Below are positions 19,068-28,545 of a stretch of 64,000 nt of DNA, piece after piece. Numbering within the stretch: the stretch's first letter is position 1; every line of letters begins with the position of its first letter. The notes beneath the pieces were generated by a model. It was given only the letters and a program-made list of their open reading frames with translations, did not search any database and was not told the origin of the DNA. The position numbers and the translations under genes are program-made. The DNA is from Fidelibacterota bacterium (lineage in GTDB: Bacteria > Fidelibacterota > UBA8477 > JABMPR01), in contig JADHVL010000015.1 of NCBI GenBank assembly GCA_016784025.1, positions 1-64,000 of the forward strand, given 5' to 3'.

Positions 19068-19526
19068 ATGATATACCGTAGTACTTATAATATGATTGTC
19101 GAGAAAATTCATGAGATTAATGATGAAATCAAACAGAATACAAAAGATATCAAAAGAGCAGCTGATTTCGGAGATTTGAAAGAAAATGCTGAATACCATG
19201 CTGCCAAGGACAATCAGGCACATTTGCACAATAAGCGCCATCGTTTTGAAAAGCATCTGGATGAAGAAGTTGTAGAACCTGGGGATGTTAAGGCTGATCG
19301 CGTATCCTTCGGAACTCAGGTTACCTATACAGATGGTGAAAATCCAATTACCGTATCCATGGCTGGTGCAGCAGAGTATGAATTGGAACTTTACGAAAAT
19401 ATTGTCACAACGGCATCCCCCTTTGCACAGCGGGTTCTGGGCAAAAAAGTTGGCGATACGCTCACTCTTGATCTGCCCGATGGCATAAAAACCCTGACCA
19501 TTCTGGATATTCAACCACTGCAATAG
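19068..19526 (+). CDS. greA: Transcription elongation factor GreA/GreB family
   Basis: 152 residues, close to the usual 158. The N-terminal coiled coil carries the catalytic tip in AADFGDLKENAEYHAAKD, with the acidic residues that position magnesium in the polymerase secondary channel; the C-terminal FKBP-like domain ends SPFAQRVLGKKVGDTLTL. It stimulates transcript cleavage in backtracked RNA polymerase. AGAAGG precedes the ATG, and a clear terminator follows. The C-terminal half lacks the usual VSxxSPIG wording (here TTASPFAQ) and the coiled coil is slightly short, so it may be a paralogue rather than the main GreA. Confidence 0.88.
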   Translation: MIYRSTYNMIVEKIHEINDEIKQNTKDIKRAADFGDLKENAEYHAAKDNQAHLHNKRHRFEKHLDEEVVEPGDVKADRVSFGTQVTYTDGENPITVSMAGAAEYELELYENIVTTASPFAQRVLGKKVGDTLTLDLPDGIKTLTILDIQPLQ

Positions 19527-19546
19527 GGTAGAATTCCTCCATATAC

Positions 19547-19583
19547 AAAATTCCCCCGTCTCCAGGGGGATTTTCTTTTTTTT
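19547..19583 (+). terminator. Intrinsic terminator after greA
   Basis: A short GC stem (CCCCC at 19553-19557 with GGGGG at 19565-19569, 7-nt loop), flanked by AAAA/TTTT that extends it, followed by a T-rich tract. Confidence 0.85.
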
Positions 19584-19632
19584 CCAAGCTTGGATGCCCT
19601 GCAATTACACCATCTTTTTATAGGGAGTAAAT

Positions 19633-20793
19633 ATGCTAGCTAATCTCAGATCAGAATTCCTCCTGGATGCAGATATACACTATCTGAATCACGGATCATT
19701 TGGTGCCTGTCCTCGCGAGGTGTTTGAAGACTATCAAAACTGGCAGCGTATCCTGGAGAGAAATCCCATAGATTATTACACCCGGCAGCTGATGGGATTG
19801 TTTGGCAAGGAAGCCAGTGGTCCTTTGGAAAAGTCTAGAACAGATCTGGCTCAGTTTGTCAGTGCAGATGCTGAAGGGTTGATTTTCACTCCCAATGTGA
19901 CGGTGGCTCTGAATGCCATTGCCAATTCGATTCCACTGAAAGCCAATGATGAAGTCCTGACCACAGATCATGAGTATGGCACCATAGTGGCCACCTGGGC
20001 TCGAAAATGCGCCCAGAACGACGCTGTGCTGACTAAAGTAGCAATTGATCTACCAGTGTCGACACAGGCTGAATTTGTCCATCATTTCTGGAAACAAGTG
20101 ACACCTCGTACAAAAGTGATCCTAATGAGTCATATCACCTCGGCAACTGCACTGGTTTTGCCTGTCAAGGAGATTTGCAGACGAGCCCGCAAGGCCGGAA
20201 TAATAACCGTTATTGACGGTGCCCATGCTGTAGGGCAAATCGATTTGGATGTTGAAGATATCGATGCTGATTTTTACACCAGTAATTGTCATAAGTGGTT
20301 ACTAACTCCCAAGGGCACAGCTTTCTTGCATGTGCATAATAGTCAGAGGGAGGCTTTCGAGCCTCTGGTAATAAGTTGGGCAGAGATCAATCAACCCTCC
20401 TTTTCATTGCGACATGAGATGTGGGGAACCCGAGATATGGCGGCGTTTCTGAGTATTCCAGCTGCACTCAAATTCCGTGAAAAACATAATTGGGGGACTC
20501 GCAAATCAGAAGCTCAAGTGCTTCTTCATGATTATCGCGATATCTTCTCAGATTCCTTTGGACGAAAAAAGATTTGTGATCGTACCTGGCTGGCTCAAAT
20601 CGCTAGCGTCCTTTTACCACAAGAAACCAAACCTGGTGACCTATGGCGTTATTTGTGGGAACAGCATCGGATTGAGGCTATGATCACAGGTTGGCGGGAT
20701 GAAAATATTCTACGGCTTAGTTTCAATGCCTACAATACCCGGGATGAGCTTGATTTATTGCTGTCAGCCATACAAAAGTTCAGCATCAAATAA
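19633..20793 (+). CDS. Class V aminotransferase-fold PLP enzyme, isopenicillin-N-epimerase-like
   Basis: 386 residues, cytoplasmic. Begins with the typical YLNHGSFGACP of CefD-like class V enzymes, has SHITSATALVLPV, the PLP-nitrogen aspartate in VIDGAHAVGQID and the Schiff-base lysine K221 in TSNCHKWLLTPKG. These residues support a working PLP site. CefD-like proteins act as epimerases, cysteine desulfurase-like lyases or kynureninase relatives; substrate cannot be assigned. GGGAG lies 5-9 nt before the ATG. The gene sits between a terminator and a convergent regulator gene, so it is a single-gene unit. Confidence 0.82.
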   Translation: MLANLRSEFLLDADIHYLNHGSFGACPREVFEDYQNWQRILERNPIDYYTRQLMGLFGKEASGPLEKSRTDLAQFVSADAEGLIFTPNVTVALNAIANSIPLKANDEVLTTDHEYGTIVATWARKCAQNDAVLTKVAIDLPVSTQAEFVHHFWKQVTPRTKVILMSHITSATALVLPVKEICRRARKAGIITVIDGAHAVGQIDLDVEDIDADFYTSNCHKWLLTPKGTAFLHVHNSQREAFEPLVISWAEINQPSFSLRHEMWGTRDMAAFLSIPAALKFREKHNWGTRKSEAQVLLHDYRDIFSDSFGRKKICDRTWLAQIASVLLPQETKPGDLWRYLWEQHRIEAMITGWRDENILRLSFNAYNTRDELDLLLSAIQKFSIK

Positions 20794-20813
20794 TTCATCT
20801 CTCACCTGTTTAT

Positions 20814-21011
20814 TCAATCCGCCCCCATAAGAAAAACTTCTTCAACAGGTAGAGAGAAAACCTGGGCGATCTCATAGGCTAGCTTGAGAGAGGGATTGTA
20901 TTTTCCTTTCTCGAGAAAAACGATGGTCTCCCGGCGTACCTTAACCAGGTTGGCCAATTGTTGCTGAGTAAGCCCATCACGAGCCCTTAGTTCCTTAATC
21001 CTGGTTTGCAT
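20814..21011 (-). CDS. XRE-family transcriptional regulator (pair A)
   Basis: 65-residue single-domain helix-turn-helix protein: [49 protein letters not shown], then LPVEEVFL. This is the YozG/compact Cro-type family of 65-75 residues. The ATG at 21011 overlaps the end of the upstream membrane protein gene by 17 nt, so the two are translationally coupled; a start 12 nt further upstream is possible. It probably binds the three operator-like repeats at 21435-21499 and controls its own operon (inference). A second, similar pair is at 28327-28973. Confidence 0.85.
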   Translation of the reverse strand: MQTRIKELRARDGLTQQQLANLVKVRRETIVFLEKGKYNPSLKLAYEIAQVFSLPVEEVFLMGAD

Positions 21012-21411
21012 CAGGAATTCCATTGAGTCTAAAGTAGACCCAGGTTAGACCAAAAATTGCTGCAGAGGCCATGATCCCTATCCCAAGCATTTCCTCTGAA
21101 TCTGGAAACTTTCCACGAAAGATGAATATTAAGAACCAGGACATCATGGAATAACGAAAAGCATATGCTCCAGCATAAATCTCAAGAACTCTACTCATTT
21201 CATCCTCAAGGGGAATATTTTTTTTCTTATCCTTAGCATTTTGAATGCTCCGATACACAGGAATGGCTAACATGACCAAAGAAAGAATAATGATGGTTAT
21301 CATCTTCCAGCTCATCATGGGCTCATAATTCAAGAAATAAAATGCGAATCCACCAATGACGCATGCTGCTAAAATGGGCACTATTAATATGCTTCGATTT
21401 AAATATGACAT
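20995..21411 (-). CDS. Membrane protein partner of XRE regulator (pair A)
   Basis: 138 residues with four hydrophobic segments arranged as two pairs ([38 protein letters not shown], then [12 protein letters not shown] and [17 protein letters not shown]) around a charged cytoplasmic loop with [21 protein letters not shown]. The EDE(R/M)...I...A...A motif is typical of the DUF2178-like proteins encoded with compact XRE regulators. It is the first gene of a two-gene operon. Role unknown; membrane sensing that alters the regulator is an inference from the pairing. Confidence 0.7.
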   Translation of the reverse strand: MSYLNRSILIVPILAACVIGGFAFYFLNYEPMMSWKMITIIILSLVMLAIPVYRSIQNAKDKKKNIPLEDEMSRVLEIYAGAYAFRYSMMSWFLIFIFRGKFPDSEEMLGIGIMASAAIFGLTWVYFRLNGIPDANQD

Positions 21412-21434
21412 ACAATCCTCCAGTTAGGTAATTC

Positions 21435-21499
21435 TAACATAAAGTAATATATATCTAACATAATGCAATCAAAAGTTATATATATCTAACTAATTGAAT
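21435..21499. promoter_or_regulatory. Operator-like direct repeats upstream of XRE pair A
   Basis: Three related elements: TAACATAAAGTAAT at 21435, TAACATAATGCAAT at 21456 and TAACTAATTGAAT at 21487. Start-to-start spacings are 21 and 31 nt, that is two and three helical turns, so all lie on the same DNA face. They lie 24-88 nt upstream of the membrane-protein start and also upstream of the divergent secreted enzyme. The same motif with the same 21-nt spacing precedes pair B. Confidence 0.65.
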
Positions 21500-21633
21500 G
21501 ATCCACTCATCATATGATGCTAGAATAGAAATCATAATCTCGTCCGCAAATACCCGTCTTTTCATAGTGTATTTAATGGATTTGACCCAATATTATCAGA
21601 CTTTTGAAATTCATGGCATTTGGAGCCAAAATC

Positions 21634-22743
21634 TTGAAAAAAATAGTACTCATTCTTCTGGTCACCCTATTGACCCTCCCAAATCTTTATGGACGTTGGG
21701 GTTGGAGCTCACACCGCTTTATTAATGATAAGGCAGTTGACTATCTTCCAAAATCTATGTCCATATTTTATGAGAATCGCGATTATTTATCTGACCACTC
21801 TGTGGATCCCGATACGGATAATGATCCTGGATACTATCATTACATCGATATTGACTATTATCCTGAATTTTTTGCTGGCACCCTTCCACATATATGGCAG
21901 GACATGGTCGATTTATATGGCCAGGGTACAATGGAGGACAACGGTCTGATACCCTGGGTGATAGAATGGTGGTTAGAGGAATTAACGATGTTGATTGAGA
22001 ATGAGAAGTGGAACGAAGCTATGCAAATAGCTGCAGAGTTGGGCCACTATGTAGCTGATTCGCACCTGGCCTTACACCTTACCCTAAACTACAATGGGCA
22101 ACTCACCAATAATTATGGCATTCATTCACGATATGAGACTCAGATGGTAAATCCTCATCTTGACGAGATTGCCTTTCCTGATTCAACCGCTCATTATTGG
22201 GAAAGTCCCATTGATTCAATTTTTGCATATATCGAAGATATCTATCCCTTGGTAGATCTGATTTTGGAAGCTGATGATAGGGCCTATCAGGAGGACCCAA
22301 ATCATAATAACACATATTACTCAATGATGTGGGAAGATCTTGGAAACACAACCATCTGGAGCTTGAATCGTGCGGCTGTTGATCTTGCCAGCATCTGGTA
22401 TACAGCCTGGGTTAACGCTGGACCTCCACGCCCTGAGGTTCTATATATCGATGAAATGCAGCTTCCAGAGCATCCTGAAATCATTACATTCCCAAATCCA
22501 TTCAATGCGGAGATCTCATTCGTAATTAATTTGGATCAAACCACCAATGCCAGTTTGAAGATCTTCGATATTAATGGAAATTTGATAACCACACTCATTC
22601 AAAGCAATTTTATACCGGGAGAGTACACATTCCATTGGAATGGAACTGATAGAAATGGTGTGAAGGTGAGTTCAGGTGTATATCTAATGGAGCTTAATAC
22701 ATCTGAATTGCGTAGCGTGAAAAAAATAACTTTACTAAAATAA
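21634..22743 (+). CDS. Secreted zinc-dependent phospholipase C / S1-P1 nuclease-like protein with sorting domain
   Basis: 369 residues from a TTG at 21634, chosen because GGAG lies 8 nt upstream and the product then begins with a clean signal peptide (KKIVLILLVTLLTLPNLYG); ATG 21613 and TTG 21604 are in-frame alternatives. The mature N-terminus WGWSSHRFINDKAV, HYIDID, the helix AAELGHYVADSHLALHLTLN and GIHSRYE give the W/H/D/H/H/E zinc-ligand pattern of the trinuclear-zinc phospholipase C and S1/P1 nuclease fold. The C-terminal 80 residues (FPNPFNAEISF ... FHWNGTDRNGVKVSSGVYLMEL) are a FlgD-like type IX sorting module, so it should be exported to the cell surface or medium. Lipid versus nucleic-acid substrate is undecided. 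Confidence 0.75.
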   Translation: MKKIVLILLVTLLTLPNLYGRWGWSSHRFINDKAVDYLPKSMSIFYENRDYLSDHSVDPDTDNDPGYYHYIDIDYYPEFFAGTLPHIWQDMVDLYGQGTMEDNGLIPWVIEWWLEELTMLIENEKWNEAMQIAAELGHYVADSHLALHLTLNYNGQLTNNYGIHSRYETQMVNPHLDEIAFPDSTAHYWESPIDSIFAYIEDIYPLVDLILEADDRAYQEDPNHNNTYYSMMWEDLGNTTIWSLNRAAVDLASIWYTAWVNAGPPRPEVLYIDEMQLPEHPEIITFPNPFNAEISFVINLDQTTNASLKIFDINGNLITTLIQSNFIPGEYTFHWNGTDRNGVKVSSGVYLMELNTSELRSVKKITLLK

Positions 22744-22771
22744 TAAGATTCCAACCTGGGAGGGTAGAGAC

Positions 22772-23203
22772 ATGAATCAGGATTTTTATCAAAAAATGAG
22801 ATCAGACATTCGGGAATGGGTAAAGACCAAGATCGGCAAAGAAAGTCAATGGTCAGAATATCTTTTGCTCGCCCCGGATCTTTTTCATCTGCTAGCGAAA
22901 TTGGCTTTGGATAAGGACGTCCCCAGTAACGAGAAAGCTAAAATCGCTGGAGCCCTGGCCTACTTCATTTCACCCATCGATCTTTTTCCTGAAGCGCTTA
23001 TTGGACCCCTGGGCTATCTAGACGATGTAGCCTTGGCGGCTTATGTCATTAATTCTGTTATGAAGAATTGTGATCCAGCTATTGTAACCAGGCATTGGGC
23101 TGGAGAGCAAAATATCCTTGATTTGGTACAACAGATTGTCGATGTGGCTGCAGATATGTTGGGCAATAAAATTTGGGACAAACTCAAGAGGATGGTGAAG
23201 TGA
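22772..23203 (+). CDS. DUF1232 (YkvA-like) protein
   Basis: 143 residues. The DUF1232 core is unmistakable: KAKIAGALAYFISPIDLFPEALIGPLGYLDDVALAAYVIN. Family members carry one or two membrane-associated helices and have no proven function; some relate to membrane stress. GGGAGGGTAGAGAC precedes the ATG. Stop overlaps the next gene in a TGATG arrangement, so the two are coupled. Confidence 0.85.
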   Translation: MNQDFYQKMRSDIREWVKTKIGKESQWSEYLLLAPDLFHLLAKLALDKDVPSNEKAKIAGALAYFISPIDLFPEALIGPLGYLDDVALAAYVINSVMKNCDPAIVTRHWAGEQNILDLVQQIVDVAADMLGNKIWDKLKRMVK

Positions 23204-23817
23204 TGAAACCTAAAATTGATCTAAAAAGCATTCTCATTGGGGTTTTGGCAACTCTGTTGTTCATGTCACTCATATCAGCCAGGCAATCTGAAGCTGAGAT
23301 GGGTGATCTTAGTGTGGGTTCCATAACCATACGTGATGGAGGTGGACTCAGAATTCTCTCCCGCGCCGGTGAGAATACAGTCCTAATTTCTGGATCTGGT
23401 CAAGGTGGTGGCACTATCATGCTTAAAAATGCTCTGGGAGCTGCTTCTATGACTCTTGGTTCAAATGAGGATGGACAAGGTGGTTTCGTTGCCTATAATC
23501 AGGAAGGGCAGATGAGCGCTCATCTTGGAACGGGCGAGATGGGTGGTGGATTTATTCGAACCTTTGACAAACATGAAACTCCTACGGTATATCTCGGGAC
23601 CAGTGAGAAAGGTGGCGGTCAACTCACCACCTACAATGAAGTTGGAAATGAGACTGCATTTCTTGGCACAGGCACGGCGGGGAACGGATTTCTCCGGACA
23701 GCCAATGAATATGGGAAAATGAGCGCTTACCTGGGGACAGGCAATTCCAGTACAGGAATGGTGCTACTGTGTGACCGCGAAGGTAAAACCAAGTGGGTCG
23801 AAAAGGTGGATGAATAG
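23203..23817 (+). CDS. Membrane-anchored glycine-rich repeat protein
   Basis: 204 residues starting at the ATG that overlaps the DUF1232 stop. One N-terminal membrane helix (SILIGVLATLLFMSLISA) anchors a repeat domain: units of about 24-25 residues of the form (M/T)(S/A)AxLGTGxxGGGFI(R)TxxxxG occur four to five times (HLGTGEMGGGFIRT, YLGTSEKGGGQLTT, FLGTGTAGNGFLRT, YLGTGNSSTGMVLL). The regular Gly/Thr strand-turn pattern suggests a beta-solenoid. I know no characterised relative. The coupling to DUF1232 suggests a shared envelope role. Confidence 0.65.
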   Translation: MKPKIDLKSILIGVLATLLFMSLISARQSEAEMGDLSVGSITIRDGGGLRILSRAGENTVLISGSGQGGGTIMLKNALGAASMTLGSNEDGQGGFVAYNQEGQMSAHLGTGEMGGGFIRTFDKHETPTVYLGTSEKGGGQLTTYNEVGNETAFLGTGTAGNGFLRTANEYGKMSAYLGTGNSSTGMVLLCDREGKTKWVEKVDE

Positions 23818-23877
23818 CGAAGGCGGATATTCACAATTCATTTTGATGCATAATGTCGTTGTAAACGGGGAACCTGA

Positions 23878-25932
23878 ATGAATAAAGCCCTCATTCTTAT
23901 TATACTATTTGTATACTCTTGTAAATCAGAGATTTCCGATAACATCGTTGTGATCAGCCCGGATGATAAAATTCAAGTCGAGCTGAAACTGGATCAGGGC
24001 ATGCCCCAATACGCCATCCATGTTGATGGAAAAAAAATATTCAGACCCTCAGTCCTGGGCTACCGGTTCCGAGATCAACCAGATCTGGTGGGTCCCTTCC
24101 AACTGGTAAATTCAAATACAGACATGATTGAAGAAGACTGGGAACCAGTCTGGGGACAGGAAAAGTCAATCCATTCCTTGAGCAAGATGATCAAGCTTGA
24201 GCTGAGAGAACGGCTTGTTCCACATAGGCAGCTCAATCTATATTTTCGTGTTTTTAATGATGGTGTGGCCTTTCGCTATGAGATCCCCGAACAGGCCAGT
24301 CTTGATTCTCTCTTTATCATAGAAGAACTATCAGAGTTTAGATTTGCCCGTGATGGAAAATCCTGGTGGATACCGGGTAGTCACGCGTTTGACTCCTATG
24401 AACAGTTGCACCAAGTCTCTCTATTAAGCGAGATTGATTCAGCGAACACACCTCTCACATATATCAGCGAGGATGATCTTTTCATCAGTATCCATGAGGC
24501 CAATCTGACTGATTATGCTGGCATGACATTAAAAAGATCCAGGTCTGATTCTTTGAATTTTCTGAGTAATCTCGTTCCCTGGCCTGATGGTGACCTTGTG
24601 AAGACCACAGCACCAATGCATTCACCCTGGCGAACAATCTGTATAGGAAGATCAGCCACTGATCTCCTTAGATCACGCATGATTTTGAATCTGAATGAGC
24701 CAAATCAATTGTCAGATGTTTCCTGGATCAAGCCCATGAAGTATGTGGGTATCTGGTGGGGTATGCATATTAACAAATACACCTGGGTTCAGGGAGACCA
24801 GCACGGTGCCACAACAGAGAATGCCAAGAGATACATCGATTTTGCATCAGAACATGATATTCAAGGAGTCCTGGCAGAAGGTTGGAATCGAGGCTGGGAG
24901 GCCTGGGGGCAAGAGGGGGCACTCCAATTAACCGAAGCCTACGATGATTTTGATATTGTAGAAGTGGTTGAATATGCAAAAGAGAAGAATGTTACCTTTA
25001 TTGGCCATCATGAAACCACTGCCAATGTCGCTGCTTATGAACACCAACTTGAATCTGCCTTTGCCTACTATGACAGTCTTGATATATCAGCCATCAAGAC
25101 AGGATATGTGGGGGCAATCAAGCCCAGCGGTCAATTCCACTATGGACAATGGATGGTTGAACACTTTAGAAGGGTGGTAAAATTGGCTGCTACCCATCAC
25201 ATTTCCCTTGATGTCCATGAACCTGTGAAGGGCACTGGAATTGAACGCACCTGGTCAAATATGATGACCCGTGAAGGGGCACGGGGACAGGAATGGAATG
25301 CCTGGAGTGAGGGTAACCCCCCTGATCATACGACCATTCTTCCATTCACTCGCCTGTTGGCTGGTCCTCTGGATTACACACCTGGGATTTTTGATATTCG
25401 ATTCGATGACTATAAACCTGAAAATAAAGTTCATTCAACTTTGGCCAAACAGTTGGCACTTATGGTAGTTCTGTACAGCCCGCTTCAAATGGCTGCAGAT
25501 CTGCCTGAAAATTATGAAAACCAGCCTGCCTTCCAGTTTATCCAGGATCTGGAGGTTGACTGGGATGAAACGCTTTATCTGGAGGGTGAAATCGGTAAGT
25601 ATGTCACCATTGCCCGCCGTCACGGCAGTGAATGGTTCCTGGGTGCCATTACCAATGGGGATGCCCGAGAAGTAGAAATTTCGATGAACCAGATGGTTGG
25701 GGGAGACCAGATTGCGGAATGCTATGTGGATACTGAAGATGCGCATTGGGATGACAACCCTTATCGAATCTGGATAGGGTCATATAAAGTGTCTCCAACC
25801 GACACCCTAAAAGCAAGGTTGGCTCCCGGCGGGGGAATGGCTATCAGGTTAAGGCCGCTTACTGAGGAAGAGATGGAACATGAACTGCTTTCCATTTCAG
25901 ATCTGCGTCAAGACCAGGGAGCAAGAGAGTAA
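23878..25932 (+). CDS. Glycoside hydrolase family 97 lipoprotein
   Basis: 684 residues with a lipoprotein signal ending VYSC (C15). It has the three GH97 parts: an N-terminal beta-sandwich (ISPDDKIQVELKLD ... VLGYRF ... GVAFRYEIPEQ), a catalytic barrel with KYVGIWWGMHINKYTW, GVLAEGWNRGWE, IKTGYVGAIKPSG, LDVHEPVKGTGIERTWSNMMTREGARGQEW, and a C-terminal beta domain. GH97 enzymes are alpha-glucosidases (SusB, inverting) or alpha-galactosidases (retaining); which type cannot be settled from motifs alone. It should act in the periplasm or on the outer membrane. Next gene, 21 nt on, is a GH20 hexosaminidase. Confidence 0.9.
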   Translation: MNKALILIILFVYSCKSEISDNIVVISPDDKIQVELKLDQGMPQYAIHVDGKKIFRPSVLGYRFRDQPDLVGPFQLVNSNTDMIEEDWEPVWGQEKSIHSLSKMIKLELRERLVPHRQLNLYFRVFNDGVAFRYEIPEQASLDSLFIIEELSEFRFARDGKSWWIPGSHAFDSYEQLHQVSLLSEIDSANTPLTYISEDDLFISIHEANLTDYAGMTLKRSRSDSLNFLSNLVPWPDGDLVKTTAPMHSPWRTICIGRSATDLLRSRMILNLNEPNQLSDVSWIKPMKYVGIWWGMHINKYTWVQGDQHGATTENAKRYIDFASEHDIQGVLAEGWNRGWEAWGQEGALQLTEAYDDFDIVEVVEYAKEKNVTFIGHHETTANVAAYEHQLESAFAYYDSLDISAIKTGYVGAIKPSGQFHYGQWMVEHFRRVVKLAATHHISLDVHEPVKGTGIERTWSNMMTREGARGQEWNAWSEGNPPDHTTILPFTRLLAGPLDYTPGIFDIRFDDYKPENKVHSTLAKQLALMVVLYSPLQMAADLPENYENQPAFQFIQDLEVDWDETLYLEGEIGKYVTIARRHGSEWFLGAITNGDAREVEISMNQMVGGDQIAECYVDTEDAHWDDNPYRIWIGSYKVSPTDTLKARLAPGGGMAIRLRPLTEEEMEHELLSISDLRQDQGARE

Positions 25933-25953
25933 GAAACCAAGAGGGGGATTCCT

Positions 25954-28293
25954 GTGAAAATTGTTTTAAGAGGGACCATCGTTTTATTGATATGTATGCA
26001 GGTCTTTCTGGCCTGTTCAACTCCAAGAGCACCAAAAACTGAGAGTATGGATATGAATATTATACCTAAGCCACAAAGCATAATGGCGCAAGAGGGCGAG
26101 TTTATTTTTGCTCAAGCCACATCCATTTGGATTTCTGATGAAATTGCCAATAAGGCATTTTTCATAGATTATTTACGTTCAATGATTCCAAATATGAGCG
26201 AAGGTACTCAGGGAGAAGCGGATATTGAATTTGATCTCATCCAAGATGTTGACTTGCCGGAAGAAGGCTATCATTTACAAGTGAGCAGTCAGGAAATCAG
26301 AATCATAGCAAAGGATGATCCCGGCTTATTCTATGGCATACAAACATTGCGTCAGCTCCTGCCACCTGCAATTGAGCAAGGTGTCAACACGCTGGTTGGT
26401 CACAAGATTCAAGCGGTGAATGTTGAAGATTACCCACGGTTTGGATGGCGTGGTATGCATCTGGATGTCTCACGCCATTTTTTCCCTTTGGAATTTGTAA
26501 AAAGATACATCGATATGATTGCCCTCCACAAAATGAATGTGTTTCACTGGCATCTCTCTGATGACAATGGGTGGCGACTTGAAATAAAACGCTATCCCAA
26601 ACTTACTGAAATTTGTGCCTGGCGTGTGGATCGAGAGCATGAGGATTGGCGCAAATGGTCTCCCATTGAAGCAGGTGAAAAAAGTACATATGGCGGTTTC
26701 TATACTCAGGACGAAGTTCGGGAGGTCATAGGATATGCGGCTTCCAGGCAGATAACAGTTATCCCCGAGATTGAAATGCCAGGACATTCCTCTGAGATAT
26801 TCGCGGCTTATCCTGAATTGTCCTGTAAAGGTGAAACACTGCCCGTCCGTCCAGGGAGTTATTGGCCCAATGAAGATATTTTCTGTGGTGGTAACGATTC
26901 TGTATTCGTTTTCCTGGAAAACATCCTGGATGAGGTGGTTGAATTGTTCCCCGCTGAGTACATTCATATTGGAGGGGACGAAGCCCGCAAAACTTACTGG
27001 AAAACCTGTGAGAAATGCCAGAATCGAATCAAGACTGAAGGGCTGACGAATGAGCATGAATTGCAAAGCTGGTTTATCCAGAAAATGGAGAAGTATATCC
27101 TCTCCAAAGGCAAAAAACTTATCGGATGGGATGAAATACTTGAAGGTGGTTTGGCCGAAGATGCGACTGTCATGTCATGGAGAGGTGTGGCAGGTGGAGT
27201 AGCAGCAGCCAAGGCAGGCCATGATGTGGTTATGACACCAACATCACATGTTTACTTTGACTATTATCAGGGTGATCCCAAAACCGAGCCCCAGGCCATT
27301 GGTGGATACACACCCCTCAAAAAAGTTTATAGCTATGAACCCATCCCGAAAGAACTAGACGCCGATGAGGCGAAATATGTCCTGGGATCACAGGCAAATT
27401 TATGGACAGAGTTTATCAAAACCACCTCACATGCGGAATATATGGTGCTCCCGAGGATGACTGCTTTATCCGAGGTGCTGTGGTCTTCAAAAGATCAGCG
27501 GGATTGGCCAGATTTTCAGAAACGCTTACAGGCTTTATTGCCCAGATTTGAGTCGCTGGGATGGAATTACAGCCCAGGTACCTTTCTGGTAGATATTTTA
27601 CCAGGACAGCCAATAAAAACGGATGAATTAATCGTCGAATTGATTTCAGAACAGTCTAATTACGAGATTCGCTATACACTCGATGGTACAGATCCTGACG
27701 TTAGTTCTCATCTTTACATGGGGAAGCTGCTTCTGAGGCAGGATGCAAAAGTTAGAGCAGGTATTTTTGATGGACCGGTGGGGAAGGGTCGCATTGCAGA
27801 AAGGGATTTCTCCTTTCACCAAGCTCTGGGAAGCACCACAGCATATAAGTTGAAATATCATGTGCGCTACACTGGAGGGGGCGATCAGGGGCTGGTTGAT
27901 GGAATCCTGGGTTCAGATAACTCAAAAGACGGCACATGGCAGGGTTTTGAAGGCAATGATCTGGAGCTTACACTTGACCTGGGAGAGAGTAAGGAAATCT
28001 TTCGGACCGAGATGAATTTTCTGCAATCAACCAAAGCATGGATTTTTATGCCGCAGTATCTGGAAGTAAGCTTCTCACCCGATGGTGAAGCCTGGAGAGT
28101 TATTCAGCGAGTGGATAATGAGGTGTCTGATACGAGAGAGGATGTTTCAATTAATCGCTTAACTGCTGATTTTCCTGCGGAGACAACGCGTTACATACGG
28201 ATTCTGGCTAAAAATCGAGGGGTTTGTCCAGATTGGCATCCAGGATCTGGTGAAAAATCATGGATATTTTGTGATGAGGTTGTCGTACGATAA
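25954..28293 (+). CDS. Beta-N-acetylhexosaminidase (GH20) lipoprotein
   Basis: 779 residues from a GTG start with GAGGGGG upstream; lipoprotein signal with C21 in VFLACSTP. Domains: GH20b N-terminal alpha/beta domain (about 35-165), GH20 barrel (about 168-520) with HWHLSDDNGWRLEIKRYP, PEIEMPGHSSE and the catalytic D342-E343 pair in IHIGGDEARKTYW, then a chitobiase-type Fn3 domain (YEIRYTLDGTDP) and a C-terminal discoidin (F5/8C) carbohydrate-binding domain. The enzyme removes terminal beta-GlcNAc/GalNAc by substrate-assisted catalysis. Paired with GH97 upstream, it implies periplasmic trimming of mixed glycans. Confidence 0.93.
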   Translation: MKIVLRGTIVLLICMQVFLACSTPRAPKTESMDMNIIPKPQSIMAQEGEFIFAQATSIWISDEIANKAFFIDYLRSMIPNMSEGTQGEADIEFDLIQDVDLPEEGYHLQVSSQEIRIIAKDDPGLFYGIQTLRQLLPPAIEQGVNTLVGHKIQAVNVEDYPRFGWRGMHLDVSRHFFPLEFVKRYIDMIALHKMNVFHWHLSDDNGWRLEIKRYPKLTEICAWRVDREHEDWRKWSPIEAGEKSTYGGFYTQDEVREVIGYAASRQITVIPEIEMPGHSSEIFAAYPELSCKGETLPVRPGSYWPNEDIFCGGNDSVFVFLENILDEVVELFPAEYIHIGGDEARKTYWKTCEKCQNRIKTEGLTNEHELQSWFIQKMEKYILSKGKKLIGWDEILEGGLAEDATVMSWRGVAGGVAAAKAGHDVVMTPTSHVYFDYYQGDPKTEPQAIGGYTPLKKVYSYEPIPKELDADEAKYVLGSQANLWTEFIKTTSHAEYMVLPRMTALSEVLWSSKDQRDWPDFQKRLQALLPRFESLGWNYSPGTFLVDILPGQPIKTDELIVELISEQSNYEIRYTLDGTDPDVSSHLYMGKLLLRQDAKVRAGIFDGPVGKGRIAERDFSFHQALGSTTAYKLKYHVRYTGGGDQGLVDGILGSDNSKDGTWQGFEGNDLELTLDLGESKEIFRTEMNFLQSTKAWIFMPQYLEVSFSPDGEAWRVIQRVDNEVSDTREDVSINRLTADFPAETTRYIRILAKNRGVCPDWHPGSGEKSWIFCDEVVVR

Positions 28294-28326
28294 TCTACCT
28301 CAGATGATTAATTCTGGAGTTTCTTA

Positions 28327-28545
28327 TTAATTCTCCGGCTTGTACTGGAAAATCTCTTCCAAAGGGACTTGAAACACCCCGGCAATCTTAAAAGCCAACT
28401 CCAGTGTGGGAGAATATTTCCGGGACTCAATGGCAATAATCGTTTGTCTGGTTACACCGATATTTTTGGCAAGTTCCTGCTGAGTCATTTCATCATGATT
28501 AAATCTTAGCTTCCTCATATTGTTCTGAATACTGCAGAGTTCCAT
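28327..28545 (-). CDS. XRE-family transcriptional regulator (pair B)
   Basis: 72-residue HTH protein: NNMRKLRFNHDEMTQQELAKNIGVTRQTIIAIESRKYSPTLELAFKIAGVF, then VPLEEIFQY. The ATG at 28545 overlaps the stop of the preceding membrane-protein gene by one base (TAATG) and GAGGTG lies just upstream; the frame stays open to 28677 but that part overlaps the other gene. Same architecture as pair A at 20814-21411. Confidence 0.87.
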   Translation of the reverse strand: MELCSIQNNMRKLRFNHDEMTQQELAKNIGVTRQTIIAIESRKYSPTLELAFKIAGVFQVPLEEIFQYKPEN

